DNA of 25,390 nt from Candidatus Adiutrix sp. (GTDB lineage: Bacteria; Desulfobacterota; Desulfarculia; Adiutricales; Adiutricaceae): the NCBI GenBank assembly GCA_031273445.1, contig JAISRV010000415.1, forward strand, positions 1 to 25,390. Reading direction: 5' to 3'. A program made the translations under genes and the position numbers. This document shows positions 15,801 through 23,551 of this stretch, piece after piece (positions within the stretch are counted from its first letter, which is position 1; every line of letters starts with the position of its first letter). The notes under the pieces were generated by a model. It worked only from the letters and a program-made list of their open reading frames with translations. It searched no databases and was not told where the DNA came from.

Positions 15801-17255
15801 ATGGCTGAGAGTTATTTGATATATGACGTCGGCAGCACTTACTCTAAAGTGGCCGCGTTTAAAAGAAGCGAAGCGGGTCTTGAGTTTCTCGGGCGCGCTC
15901 AACGCCGCACCACTGTTGACGACATCATCAAGGGGCTGGACGAGGCCCGGGCGGCTCTCGGCCCTGAGGCGATGTCCGCGACTTCCGAAGCGGCGGCGCT
16001 GGCCTCCTCCAGCGCCGCCGGCGGCTTGCGTATGGCGGCCATGGGCTACATGCCCAAGGTCACGGCCAAGGCGGCCAAGGAAGTGGCCATGAACGCCGGC
16101 GCCAGGGTGCTGGAAGTGGTTTCTCACGATGAACCCGCCGAATACCGCCTGGAGATTTTGCGGGAGATTCGCCCGGATATTATTCTTCTGGCCGGAGGAA
16201 CCGACGGCGGCGAAAGCGAATCGTTGCCGGAAAACGCTTCGCTGATCGTCAAGGCCGGGTTGAAATCAAAAGTCATCATCGCCGGCAACATCGCCGCTCA
16301 GCCCCAAGCCGCGCAAATCCTTAAGGACGCGGGCATGCCGTTCATCAGAACGGGCAACGTCATGCCCACCATACATGATCTCAATGTGCGCCCGGCCCGC
16401 ACGGCCATCCACGCCGAATTCATCAAACAGATTACCCGCGCTCCGGGCCTGGCCCGCCTGGCCGAAGCGGTTGAGGGCGGGGAGGTTATTCCCACTCCGG
16501 CCGCCATTTTAATGGGCGCGGAATTGCTGGCCAACGGCGCTTACAATCAGGGCGGCGTGGGCGGGGTGCTGGCGCTGGACGTGGGCGGGGCCACCACCGA
16601 CGTCCATTCGGTCATGCCCGAGTTGAACGATCTGCGCCCTGAAGAGCGCGGGCTGGTCATCAACAACGACAAACAGGCGGCCTTCCGCACGGTGGAGGGC
16701 AATCTCGGCCTGCGGGTCAGCGCGTCCGGCATTGTGGAAACCGTTGGCCCGGCTGGAGTTCTGACTCTCAGAGATCGTCTGTCGAATAAAAACAAAACGG
16801 CTGGCGGCGTCGATCAGAATGAAATGAGCCGTCTGGTCGATTATGCCGCTTTCCTGGAAAAAAATACCGAACATCTGCCCGTCGATCAATGGGAACGCGA
16901 TATTGAACCGGCTCTGGCCACGGCGGCCATGGAGACCGCTCTGAGGCGGCATGCCGGATATTGGGCGACCGAGTTCAACCCGACGCTCGGTTTGGCCCCC
17001 GGCAGCCCGGTGGGGCGCGATTTGCGCGGAATCAAATGGGTGATCGGCGTCGGCGGGTTTTTTAGCCACAACCGCCCTGAGCTCGGCTTGCAAGCATTGC
17101 GGGAAATCTTTAAAAACCCCGGCTATTATTTGTTTCCGGAAAGTCCTGAATTTCGCCTTGATTCGAATTATCTGCTATATGCCGTGGGCCTTTTGGGAAA
17201 AATATGCCCTGAGCAAGCCTTAACCTTCGCCAAAAATTATCTTGAAATGGAGTGA
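15801..17255 (+). CDS. MutL/GlmL-family ASKHA ATPase, likely reactivator of the B12 mutase
   Basis: A 484-residue protein with two actin/Hsp70-type nucleotide motifs: YDVGSTYSK at 8-16 (phosphate 1) and LDVGGATTDVHS at 259-270 (phosphate 2). This is the GlmL/MutL family found beside glutamate mutase genes; it is unrelated to DNA mismatch-repair MutL. Members are thought to act as ATP-driven chaperones that release damaged cobalamin from carbon-skeleton mutases. The ATG at 15801 has no good ribosome site, and the gene follows mii after 62 bp, so its expression may be low. Its end touches the start of dml. The partner is almost certainly the 2-methyleneglutarate mutase in the same operon, since no other B12 enzyme is present. 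Confidence 0.85.
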   Translation: MAESYLIYDVGSTYSKVAAFKRSEAGLEFLGRAQRRTTVDDIIKGLDEARAALGPEAMSATSEAAALASSSAAGGLRMAAMGYMPKVTAKAAKEVAMNAGARVLEVVSHDEPAEYRLEILREIRPDIILLAGGTDGGESESLPENASLIVKAGLKSKVIIAGNIAAQPQAAQILKDAGMPFIRTGNVMPTIHDLNVRPARTAIHAEFIKQITRAPGLARLAEAVEGGEVIPTPAAILMGAELLANGAYNQGGVGGVLALDVGGATTDVHSVMPELNDLRPEERGLVINNDKQAAFRTVEGNLGLRVSASGIVETVGPAGVLTLRDRLSNKNKTAGGVDQNEMSRLVDYAAFLEKNTEHLPVDQWERDIEPALATAAMETALRRHAGYWATEFNPTLGLAPGSPVGRDLRGIKWVIGVGGFFSHNRPELGLQALREIFKNPGYYLFPESPEFRLDSNYLLYAVGLLGKICPEQALTFAKNYLEME

Positions 17256-17260
17256 TCATC

Positions 17261-18136
17261 ATGACCCCGACTCAGAAGTTACGTAAGCTTTTTCAGGACC
17301 TTAAACTGGTGACGGCGCCCGGCGCTCACGATGCCCTGACCGCCCGCGTCATTGAAAAATGCGGCTTTGAGGCTGTCTACATGACCGGTTACGGCCAGTC
17401 CGCCAGCCATCTGGGGCGCCCGGACGTGGGCCTTATGTGCTATTCCGAAATGTTGGACAGAGCCGCCAATATCGTTGAAGCCACCGGACTTCCTGTTCTG
17501 GCCGACGCCGACGCCGGCTTTGGCGACGCGGTCAACGTCATCCGCGCCGTGCGCGGCTATCAGAAGGCCGGAGCGGCCGCTATTCAGCTTGAGGATCAGG
17601 TTTCGCCCAAACGTTGCGGTCACATGGCCGGGCGCGAAGTGATCAGCAAGGAAGAAATGCTGGGCAAGATCAAAGCCGCTGTCGACGCCCGTTTTGATCC
17701 CGACTTCATGATCATCGCCCGCACCGACGCCCGCACTGTTCATGGCTTGAACGAAGCGCTTGACCGCGCCCTGGCCTACGAGGAAGCCGGAGCCGACATC
17801 ATTTTCGTCGAGTCCCCGGAGAGCGCCGACGAGATGAAGGCCATCAACGCCGCCATCACCAAAGCTTTCACTTTGGCCAACATGGTTGAAGGCGGCCGCA
17901 CCCCGCTGACGCCCAACCATGAGTTGGAAGCTCAGGGCTACCGCATCGTGATCTACCCCACCGCCTCAACCTATATGACCGCCAAGGCCATGATGAATCT
18001 GATGAACGCTCTGATGAAAGACGGAACCACCAAAGGCATGATGGATCAGATGGCGACTTTTGACGAATTTAACGAGTTGATAGGCCTGGGTCAGGTTAAT
18101 GAACTGGCCGCCAAATACGGCGCGGGCAAGAAGTAA
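17261..18136 (+). CDS. dml: 2,3-Dimethylmalate lyase (isocitrate lyase/PEP mutase superfamily)
   Basis: A 291-residue protein matching the length of E. barkeri Dml (about 289). Family motifs are present: TGYGQSAS near 42-49, DADAGFG at 82-88 with the Mg2+-binding aspartates, and KRCGHMAGREV at 117-127 with catalytic Cys119. The enzyme cleaves (2R,3S)-2,3-dimethylmalate to propionate and pyruvate, the last step of the pathway. I chose ATG 17261 because GGAG lies eight bases upstream; a GTG at 17252 overlapping the previous stop would add three residues. 2-Methylisocitrate lyase is the nearest alternative, but the pathway context decides. A terminator follows 117 bp downstream of the stop. Confidence 0.92.
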   Translation: MTPTQKLRKLFQDLKLVTAPGAHDALTARVIEKCGFEAVYMTGYGQSASHLGRPDVGLMCYSEMLDRAANIVEATGLPVLADADAGFGDAVNVIRAVRGYQKAGAAAIQLEDQVSPKRCGHMAGREVISKEEMLGKIKAAVDARFDPDFMIIARTDARTVHGLNEALDRALAYEEAGADIIFVESPESADEMKAINAAITKAFTLANMVEGGRTPLTPNHELEAQGYRIVIYPTASTYMTAKAMMNLMNALMKDGTTKGMMDQMATFDEFNELIGLGQVNELAAKYGAGKK

Positions 18137-18140
18137 GGCT

Positions 18141-18224
18141 AAAATCGGCAAAAGCGTCAAAATACTCCTGGATATCGACCGCATTCTGGCCGTGGAGGCC
18201 CTGCCCGACCTCCTGGGCTTCTAA
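18141..18224 (+). pseudogene. CheW-like C-terminal fragment
   Basis: Just after dml an open stretch of 27 codons ending in TAA encodes VKILLDIDRILAVEALPDLL. That resembles the end of CheW-type chemotaxis coupling proteins (consensus like VKILLDIDKVL). It has no start codon or ribosome site and no upstream CheW domain, because its frame runs into dml in a different phase. It looks like the tail of a gene destroyed when the nicotinate cluster joined its present neighbours. The match is short, so chance remains possible. Confidence 0.42.
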
Positions 18225-18252
18225 AAGCGCCTGTTCGGCGAAAACTTCGCCC

Positions 18253-18278
18253 TCCGGGCGCGGCCCGGACGATTTTTT
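18253..18278 (+). terminator. Rho-independent terminator of the nicotinate operon
   Basis: TCCGGGC-GCG-GCCCGGA forms a 7-bp GC-rich stem, followed by CGA and six T (18273-18278). It lies 117 bp after dml, where the two convergent operons meet. A second stem, GGCGAA-AAC-TTCGCC, at 18237-18251 could serve the opposite strand, but no T-run was seen for it. Confidence 0.75.
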
Positions 18279-18309
18279 CCAGGCCGGGCCGGCTTCCGTC
18301 GCCCGGCCG

Positions 18310-19398
18310 TTATATGGCTGCTGAAAGGAATTTAGCGTAAGCGGATGTATCGACTCCGTATTTAACCGCGGAAGCCCGCATGTCCGCGAGAACCTGAGAG
18401 GGAATTTTCACGCCGTTCATTTTTGCGTCCGCCTCGACCTTCGCCTCGATTTCTCCAGGGAACATGATCGGCGCCGCGCCATGTCTTGACGGAAGCCCAT
18501 GCAAATAGTCGATATATTCGTCGACATTCTTCCTGTAATCCGCCGGATCCATAAAGGCGTCGATCCTCATCGCTCCGAAGCAGTGACAGAGCGGGAGCTG
18601 TTCCTTAGTGAACCCGACGTATTGTCTGTGAAAGGCTCCGCCCGACAAGCCCGAGGTCAGCATCTCCAAGACGACGCCGAGGCCGAAGCCCTTATGCATG
18701 CCGAACGGGATCATGACGTATTCTTCAAGCGCGAATTTGTTTGGATCCGTAGTGACCTCTCCGTCCGGACCTAGCCAGAAATCGTCCGGGAAGGGTTTGT
18801 TTAAACGCTTATATTCCCATATTTTCCCTTGGGCCATGTTGCCCATCGAAATGTCAAGGCAGAGGTTTGGATGCATTTCAGCGGGGACCGCAATCGAAAT
18901 GGGGTTGCTTCCGATCGCCCTCCCGGCGCCCGTCGGAGCCGCGACTATCAAAATGGAAGTGGTGGAGGTAAAGCCGATCAAATCCTTATCCTCCGCAATC
19001 ATGGAGGACCAGAGCCCCGCCGCGCCGTAATGGTTGCTGTTTCTGACCGCCGTAAAGGCGATGCCGTTTTCCCTGGCCTTTTTCTTCGTCAGTTCGACGC
19101 TTTTATAGCTAGCGACCGAGCCCAGACCGTTATTCGCGTCGAGCACGGTTGAAAAGAGCGTCTCGCGGACCGCGTCAAGCCTCGTCTCTTTCGAAAACCT
19201 GCCGTTCTCAAACTGATCGACGTAGCTCGGCACCCGGACTACCCCGTGGCTCATGATTCCCCGAGCGTCCGCGCGCGCCAGGGATTCCGAGAGCATATGG
19301 GATTCTTCCCGGCCGACGCCGCAGGCGATGAAAATCTCTTCCGCCAGGCCAACGACTTCGTCGAACTGAATCCTCACTATTGTTTCGTTGCCCGCCAT
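18310..19398 (-). CDS. LDH2/MDH2-family NAD(P)-dependent 2-oxoacid/2-hydroxyacid dehydrogenase
   Basis: A 362-residue protein of the malate/L-lactate dehydrogenase 2 family (YiaK, AllD, ComC). Conserved elements include SHG with His51, SNHYGAAG with His123 near the active site, the GSNPISIAVP segment, and GMHKGFGLGVVLEML. The family reduces 2-oxoacids or oxidises 2-hydroxyacids with NAD(P)H, for example 2,3-diketogulonate, ureidoglycolate or sulfolactate. ATG 19398 follows GGGAGGG. It is the last gene of the leftward sugar operon, 22 bp after the epimerase, and ends at the convergent junction. The substrate cannot be read from sequence; the neighbours suggest a sugar-acid intermediate. Confidence 0.85.
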   Translation of the reverse strand: MAGNETIVRIQFDEVVGLAEEIFIACGVGREESHMLSESLARADARGIMSHGVVRVPSYVDQFENGRFSKETRLDAVRETLFSTVLDANNGLGSVASYKSVELTKKKARENGIAFTAVRNSNHYGAAGLWSSMIAEDKDLIGFTSTTSILIVAAPTGAGRAIGSNPISIAVPAEMHPNLCLDISMGNMAQGKIWEYKRLNKPFPDDFWLGPDGEVTTDPNKFALEEYVMIPFGMHKGFGLGVVLEMLTSGLSGGAFHRQYVGFTKEQLPLCHCFGAMRIDAFMDPADYRKNVDEYIDYLHGLPSRHGAAPIMFPGEIEAKVEADAKMNGVKIPSQVLADMRASAVKYGVDTSAYAKFLSAAI

Positions 19399-19420
19399 TG
19401 CTTATCCCTCCCGCCTTTGT

Positions 19421-20476
19421 TCAGCGTGTTGAAAATCTATATTCGGTCGCGTTGTGATATTTCTCGCCAGGCCGAAGAACCGTCGAGGGGAAATTCGAGT
19501 TGTTCAGCGCGTCCGGGAAGAACTGCGGCTCAAAAGCTATGCCGGCGTAGGCCAGGTAGACCGCGCCGTCCTTGCCCTTGAGGCCCTCGAATCCGTTTGC
19601 GGCGTAAACCTGCATCCCGGGCATAGTCGTAAAAATATCCATATGGCGGCCGCTCCCCGCGTCGTAAAGCGCGGCGCCGAATTTCATCCCTTCCTCGCCG
19701 TCCAGCACGTAATTCTGGTCGATTCCCCCGAAGGCCTTCATCTGTTCTTCATTATTTTCTATCCCGCGTTTGATCGCGTCGCCGATATTGGCCGGCGCGG
19801 AAAAGTCAAGAGAGGATCCAGCCAGGGGCGCGATCTCCCCGGTGGGCAGGCCGTTTTTATGGACCGGCGTGAAATGTTTTGCGTTTATCGTCAAAACCTG
19901 CGAGAGGACGCAGCCGGAGGAGTGACCGGCGAGGTTGAAGTATGAGTGGTTAGTCAGATTGACGACCGTCTCGGCGTCGGTCTGGGCGTCGTATTCAAGC
20001 GCCAGCCTGTCGTCGTCCGTAAGACTGTAGGTAACTGTAACGGTTACATTACCCGGATAGTTCTCTTCGCCGTCGGGACTAAAATGCCGCAAAACGAGGC
20101 GATTTCCGGAAAACTCCTCCGTCTCCCAGAGAACCCTGTGAAAGCCCCCCGCCCCGCCGTGGATATGGTTCTCCCCGAAATTGCAGCCAAGCTGATAATC
20201 TTTCCCTCCGACGCGCAGCTTCCCCGCCTTTATCCTGCCGGCGCATCTTCCTATGACCGCGCCCAAGAACCAGGCGTCTTTCACGTAGGCCTCCAGGCTA
20301 TCGAAGCCCAAGGCGACGTCCGCGAACGCGCCGTTTCTGTCCGGCGCGAAAAGAGAGACGATGATTCCTCCGTAATTGCTTATCAGCGCTTCGAGCCCAT
20401 TGTTGTTTTTTAACGTATACAAACTTACGGCGGAGCCGTCCGGCAGTTTCCCGAAGTCTTTTCCAGCTATGCTCAT
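19421..20476 (-). CDS. galM: Aldose 1-epimerase (mutarotase)
   Basis: A 351-residue galactose mutarotase-type protein of normal length. It has GENHIHGG with substrate-binding His106, TNHSYFNLAG with the catalytic acid His177, sugar-binding Asp253 and the catalytic base Glu316 (AFEPQFFPDA). It interconverts alpha and beta anomers of aldoses in the cytoplasm. ATG 20476 follows GGGAGGG. The gene lies between a Cyclase-family hydrolase and an LDH2-family dehydrogenase. In this operon it would supply the anomer used by the aldo/keto reductase. The sugar is not determined. Confidence 0.93.
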   Translation of the reverse strand: MSIAGKDFGKLPDGSAVSLYTLKNNNGLEALISNYGGIIVSLFAPDRNGAFADVALGFDSLEAYVKDAWFLGAVIGRCAGRIKAGKLRVGGKDYQLGCNFGENHIHGGAGGFHRVLWETEEFSGNRLVLRHFSPDGEENYPGNVTVTVTYSLTDDDRLALEYDAQTDAETVVNLTNHSYFNLAGHSSGCVLSQVLTINAKHFTPVHKNGLPTGEIAPLAGSSLDFSAPANIGDAIKRGIENNEEQMKAFGGIDQNYVLDGEEGMKFGAALYDAGSGRHMDIFTTMPGMQVYAANGFEGLKGKDGAVYLAYAGIAFEPQFFPDALNNSNFPSTVLRPGEKYHNATEYRFSTR

Positions 20477-20507
20477 ATCGAGCGCCCTCCCTGTCTTCGT
20501 AATGGAT

Positions 20508-21350
20508 TTACACGAGCGCCACCGGGCGCAGCCACGACCCGGTAGCCCCCGCGATTTTCAACGGAAGAGCGATGAACAGAAATTCATACGCCTTATCCGC
20601 CGCTATCTTATCGAGATCCATGATCTCGAGTATGTGTACGCCCGATTCGACCAGCATCGCGCAATGGGTCGTATTCATGCCGTCGGGAAACGGGGCCGGC
20701 TCCGTTGAGGTCGTATCCGTTCCCAGCACGGCCATGCCCTGCTTGTGGAGCCATCTGGCTCCGTCGGGTCCCACGCCCGGCTGCCTCGCAAAATAGTTTT
20801 CGTCTCCCGCGAGAAATTCCGCATATTTCCCGGTGCGCACTAAGACGACATCGCCTTTTTGAAGCGAGAGGCCCTGTCTGTCGAGCGCGGCCTCCAAGTC
20901 CCCGGCCGTGATCTCGAAGCCGTCCTCGATGACGTCGAGGCCGTAGAAGGCCGCCATATCTATGAGCACGCCGCGGCCAATGATAGGCGGAACGGTCTCC
21001 ATGCCGTGCTTTTTCCAGCCGTCCACGCCGAAAGCCGCCCTCATATGTTCGCCGCCGTAAATCATGCCCGAATTCTGGACGTGGATCAGCGCGTCTATAT
21101 GGGTCCCGAGATGCGGGCAGCAGGTCACGACGTCCATCGCGAAATCAAAGCCTTTATAATCAGGGTTAATGAGCGCGTTCGGAAGATGGTGTTGAGTCAG
21201 GGAAAACCTGTGGAAAGTGTCCACGCCGCCTTGCGGCATATCCTTGCTGAGGACGGAGGCGAGATCATAGACCTTTCCCTTCTTGACAAGAGAGAGCGCG
21301 GAAAGGAGCTCGACCTCGCCGATTCTCTCCATCGCGTATTCGGACATCAT
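20508..21350 (-). CDS. Cyclase-family (PF04199, kynurenine formamidase-like) metal-dependent hydrolase
   Basis: A 280-residue protein with the family signature HLGTHIDALIH at residues 80-90, where His80, His84, Asp86 and His90 bind zinc or manganese. Members hydrolyse amides, lactone-like rings or isatin; many are called kynurenine formamidase. No tryptophan genes lie near. In this operon between an aldose dehydrogenase and a mutarotase it could open a sugar lactone, but that role is inferred and unproven. Two adjacent ATGs (21350 and 21347) follow a GAGAGA site, so the exact start is uncertain by one residue. It is cytoplasmic, with no signal peptide. Confidence 0.85.
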   Translation of the reverse strand: MMSEYAMERIGEVELLSALSLVKKGKVYDLASVLSKDMPQGGVDTFHRFSLTQHHLPNALINPDYKGFDFAMDVVTCCPHLGTHIDALIHVQNSGMIYGGEHMRAAFGVDGWKKHGMETVPPIIGRGVLIDMAAFYGLDVIEDGFEITAGDLEAALDRQGLSLQKGDVVLVRTGKYAEFLAGDENYFARQPGVGPDGARWLHKQGMAVLGTDTTSTEPAPFPDGMNTTHCAMLVESGVHILEIMDLDKIAADKAYEFLFIALPLKIAGATGSWLRPVALV

Positions 21351-21386
21351 TATTCTCTCTTTCTGATGCTGAATCCAGCGTCCTGT

Positions 21387-21408
21387 GCGGTTAGTTCCTT
21401 CTAACCGC
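21387..21408. other. Intergenic hairpin upstream of the Cyclase gene
   Basis: GCGGTTAG-TTCCTT-CTAACCGC is a perfect 8-bp inverted repeat with a 6-base loop in the 89-bp gap between the aldo/keto reductase and Cyclase genes. Neither strand has a following T-run, so it is more likely a message-stabilising or processing element than a terminator. Confidence 0.5.
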
Positions 21409-21439
21409 GCACTCCACTAGAGCCTGTCGACATTAAGCG

Positions 21440-22414
21440 TCATTCGACCGGGGTCGGCGCCTTCTCGTTGATAAGGCTTCTCTTTTTGAGCTCGGCCCAC
21501 AGCTCGGGCGGTATTTTGTACTCGAGCATTTCGATGTTCTCCTTCAGATGCTTCGTCGAGCCCGAGCCGATCACCACCGAGGCCACCGCCGGGTGAGCAT
21601 AAGGGAACTGCATCGCCGCCGCCATGAGCGGCACGCCGAACTCCTTGCAGACGCCGTCTATTTCGCGGGCTTTATTTATCCGCTCGCTCTCCGCCGGACG
21701 GTAATTGAACATAGGTTTTTCGGAGTAGGGATTCGTCAGAAGCCCGCTGTTGAAAACGCCTCCGGCAATGACGGCGATGCCCTTTCGCGCCGCCGTCGGC
21801 ATCAGGTCTTCTATCGCCGACTGGTCGAGGAGCGTGTATCGGCCCGCGAGGAGAAAACAGTCGAAATCGCCGTTGTTCGCGAAATCCGTCAACATGGCGG
21901 ACTGATTCATGCCCGCGCCGACGGCGCGTATCACGCCGTCGCGCCTGAGCTTGTCCAGCGCCTTATAAGCGCCACTCATGGCCTCGGCGAACATGTCGTC
22001 GGGATCGTGGATATGCACGACATCGAGGTAGTCCACATGAAGCCGCTTCAAGCTCGCTTCCGCTGATCGCATGATAAAATCGTAGTCGTAAAAGCGCGGC
22101 GGGATATTGGGGGGCAAGACCGTGTCCGGCGTATGCTCCGAGACGTCGTATCCAGCCTTGGTCGCCACCGAAAAGGAAGAACGTTCAAACGACGGGAGAA
22201 CCTCGCCCAAGCGTCGTTCGGATTGAGTCGCGCCGTAGAGCACGGCGGTGTCAAAGAACCTGACGCCGAGGTCATACGCGTCCCTGACGAGCCGAAGCGC
22301 GTCCTCCTCCGCGACCTCTTTATAGAGATACCCAAGCGGAAGGCAACCCAGCCCCAGCTTGGTCACGGGGACGCGGTTTTTGCCCACATACGTCACATCA
22401 CGGTAGTTTATCAT
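21440..22414 (-). CDS. Aldo/keto reductase, aldose (L-fucose/D-threo-aldose-type) 1-dehydrogenase-like
   Basis: A 324-residue aldo/keto reductase with the full catalytic tetrad: Asp55 and Tyr60 (FFDTAVLYGATQSERRLGE), Lys86 (SVATKAG) and His136 (VVHIHDPD). The AVLYG...SERRLG pattern and the IHDPD motif resemble the branch containing L-fucose, D-threo-aldose and L-galactose 1-dehydrogenases. These oxidise a free sugar to its lactone with NAD(P)+. ATG 22414 follows GGAAGG. It lies just downstream of the sugar ABC permease and upstream of the Cyclase hydrolase, consistent with oxidation of an imported free sugar. Exact specificity is inferred. Confidence 0.87.
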   Translation of the reverse strand: MINYRDVTYVGKNRVPVTKLGLGCLPLGYLYKEVAEEDALRLVRDAYDLGVRFFDTAVLYGATQSERRLGEVLPSFERSSFSVATKAGYDVSEHTPDTVLPPNIPPRFYDYDFIMRSAEASLKRLHVDYLDVVHIHDPDDMFAEAMSGAYKALDKLRRDGVIRAVGAGMNQSAMLTDFANNGDFDCFLLAGRYTLLDQSAIEDLMPTAARKGIAVIAGGVFNSGLLTNPYSEKPMFNYRPAESERINKAREIDGVCKEFGVPLMAAAMQFPYAHPAVASVVIGSGSTKHLKENIEMLEYKIPPELWAELKKRSLINEKAPTPVE

Positions 22415-22437
22415 TTCATTATCCTTCCTTTCGCCAT

Positions 22438-22460
22438 GGGGCTTTCGGCTTCAAAGCCCC
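22438..22460. other. Hairpin between transporter and catabolic genes
   Basis: GGGGCTTT-CGGCTTC-AAAGCCCC is an 8-bp inverted repeat in the 84-bp gap between the permease gene and the aldo/keto reductase, just before the latter's ribosome site. No T-run follows on the minus strand. It may set different message levels for transporter and enzymes. Confidence 0.45.
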
Positions 22461-22498
22461 CTTTGCGCTGATATCCGCCGGAACAAGCGATGGGGGGC

Positions 22499-23530
22499 TT
22501 ACGCGCGCTCAGGGGCGGCTTGCTTCTGTCGCTCCGACAGGGCGTGCTTTCTGATCTCTTCCCTTCTGAGAAGGTGATTTTTCGCCGTGACCTTCGCCTG
22601 GTCAAGAACGACCGCCACCAGAATCAACAGCCCTTTTACGCAGTAAATGATGTAGACGTTCGTGCCCAGTAGGATGAGGCAGTTGTCGATGACGCCGAGG
22701 AACAGCACTCCGCCGAACATGCCCAGCGAGCTGCCGATGCCTCCATGGAGACTGACGCCGCCCAGAACGGCGCCGGCAAAGGACAGCATGACCATATTCT
22801 GCCCCATCGAGTTGGTGACCCCTCCCTGACGCCCCGCGGCGAGCAGCCCCGCCAGGGCCGCGAGTATTCCGGAGAGCATGAAAGTCAGGAAGATGATCTT
22901 TTGCACGTTTATTCCGGAGACATAGGCCGCCTTGCGGTTGCCGCCCGTCGCCAGGAGGAACCGGCCGAACTTGACGCGCTTGATGACCACCTCGAACAGA
23001 ATGAAAGCGACTACGAACACGATCACTTCCACCGGGATATTTCCCGGCAGCCTCCCTCCGCCAAGAAACATGTAGACCGGCGGAAGCCCATAAATGGTGA
23101 TCGGAATCAGGAACAGGGTCATGCCGCGCAGAACGATCTGCATAGAGAGCGTCTGAAGAAAAGCGTTGACTTTCATGTAGGCGATGCAAAACCCGTTAAA
23201 TAAGCCGACCAGGGCGCCGATTAAAAGAGTGACTATGATCGCGGCGCCGAAACCCATGCCCGGAAACCATTTTGTGGCCATCAGGACGGCTATGACCGGC
23301 GCGAAGGCCAGCGTGGATTCCGTGGACAGATCAAAGTGGCCGGACATGAGACATATCCCCTGCGCCAGAACAAGGATGCCGAGGATCGCCGAGGCGTCGA
23401 AAATATTGATGATGTTGCCATATTCGACAAAATGCGGCGTGACGATTATATTTACGACGACCAGAATAGCGAGCAGCGCCCAAATCAGGCCGTCGAGGAG
23501 AAAAAGCATGATTTTCGTTGATTTCGACAA
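22499..23530 (-). CDS. RbsC-type sugar ABC transporter permease
   Basis: A 343-residue integral membrane protein with about nine to ten hydrophobic segments and family sequence blocks such as LSTESTLAFAPV in the N-terminal half and GAVLGGVSLHGGIGS in the C-terminal half. The last resembles the AxxLGG(I/V)s...G conserved loop that contacts the ATPase. It belongs to the ribose/galactose/autoinducer-2 permease family (BPD_transp_2). The start is a TTG at 23530, supported by AAGGAG nine bases upstream; no better start is near. It follows the ATPase gene by 21 bp. A single permease gene implies a homodimer. The binding protein is not in the window. Confidence 0.9.
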   Translation of the reverse strand: MSKSTKIMLFLLDGLIWALLAILVVVNIIVTPHFVEYGNIINIFDASAILGILVLAQGICLMSGHFDLSTESTLAFAPVIAVLMATKWFPGMGFGAAIIVTLLIGALVGLFNGFCIAYMKVNAFLQTLSMQIVLRGMTLFLIPITIYGLPPVYMFLGGGRLPGNIPVEVIVFVVAFILFEVVIKRVKFGRFLLATGGNRKAAYVSGINVQKIIFLTFMLSGILAALAGLLAAGRQGGVTNSMGQNMVMLSFAGAVLGGVSLHGGIGSSLGMFGGVLFLGVIDNCLILLGTNVYIIYCVKGLLILVAVVLDQAKVTAKNHLLRREEIRKHALSERQKQAAPERA

Positions 23531-23551
23531 CTTAACACTCCTTTTACAGAT

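Noticed and set aside
15801..17255. DNA mismatch-repair MutL.
   Set aside because: The sequence has ASKHA phosphate motifs (DVGSTYSK, DVGGATTD), not the GHKL ATPase motifs of repair MutL. The shared name is a coincidence.
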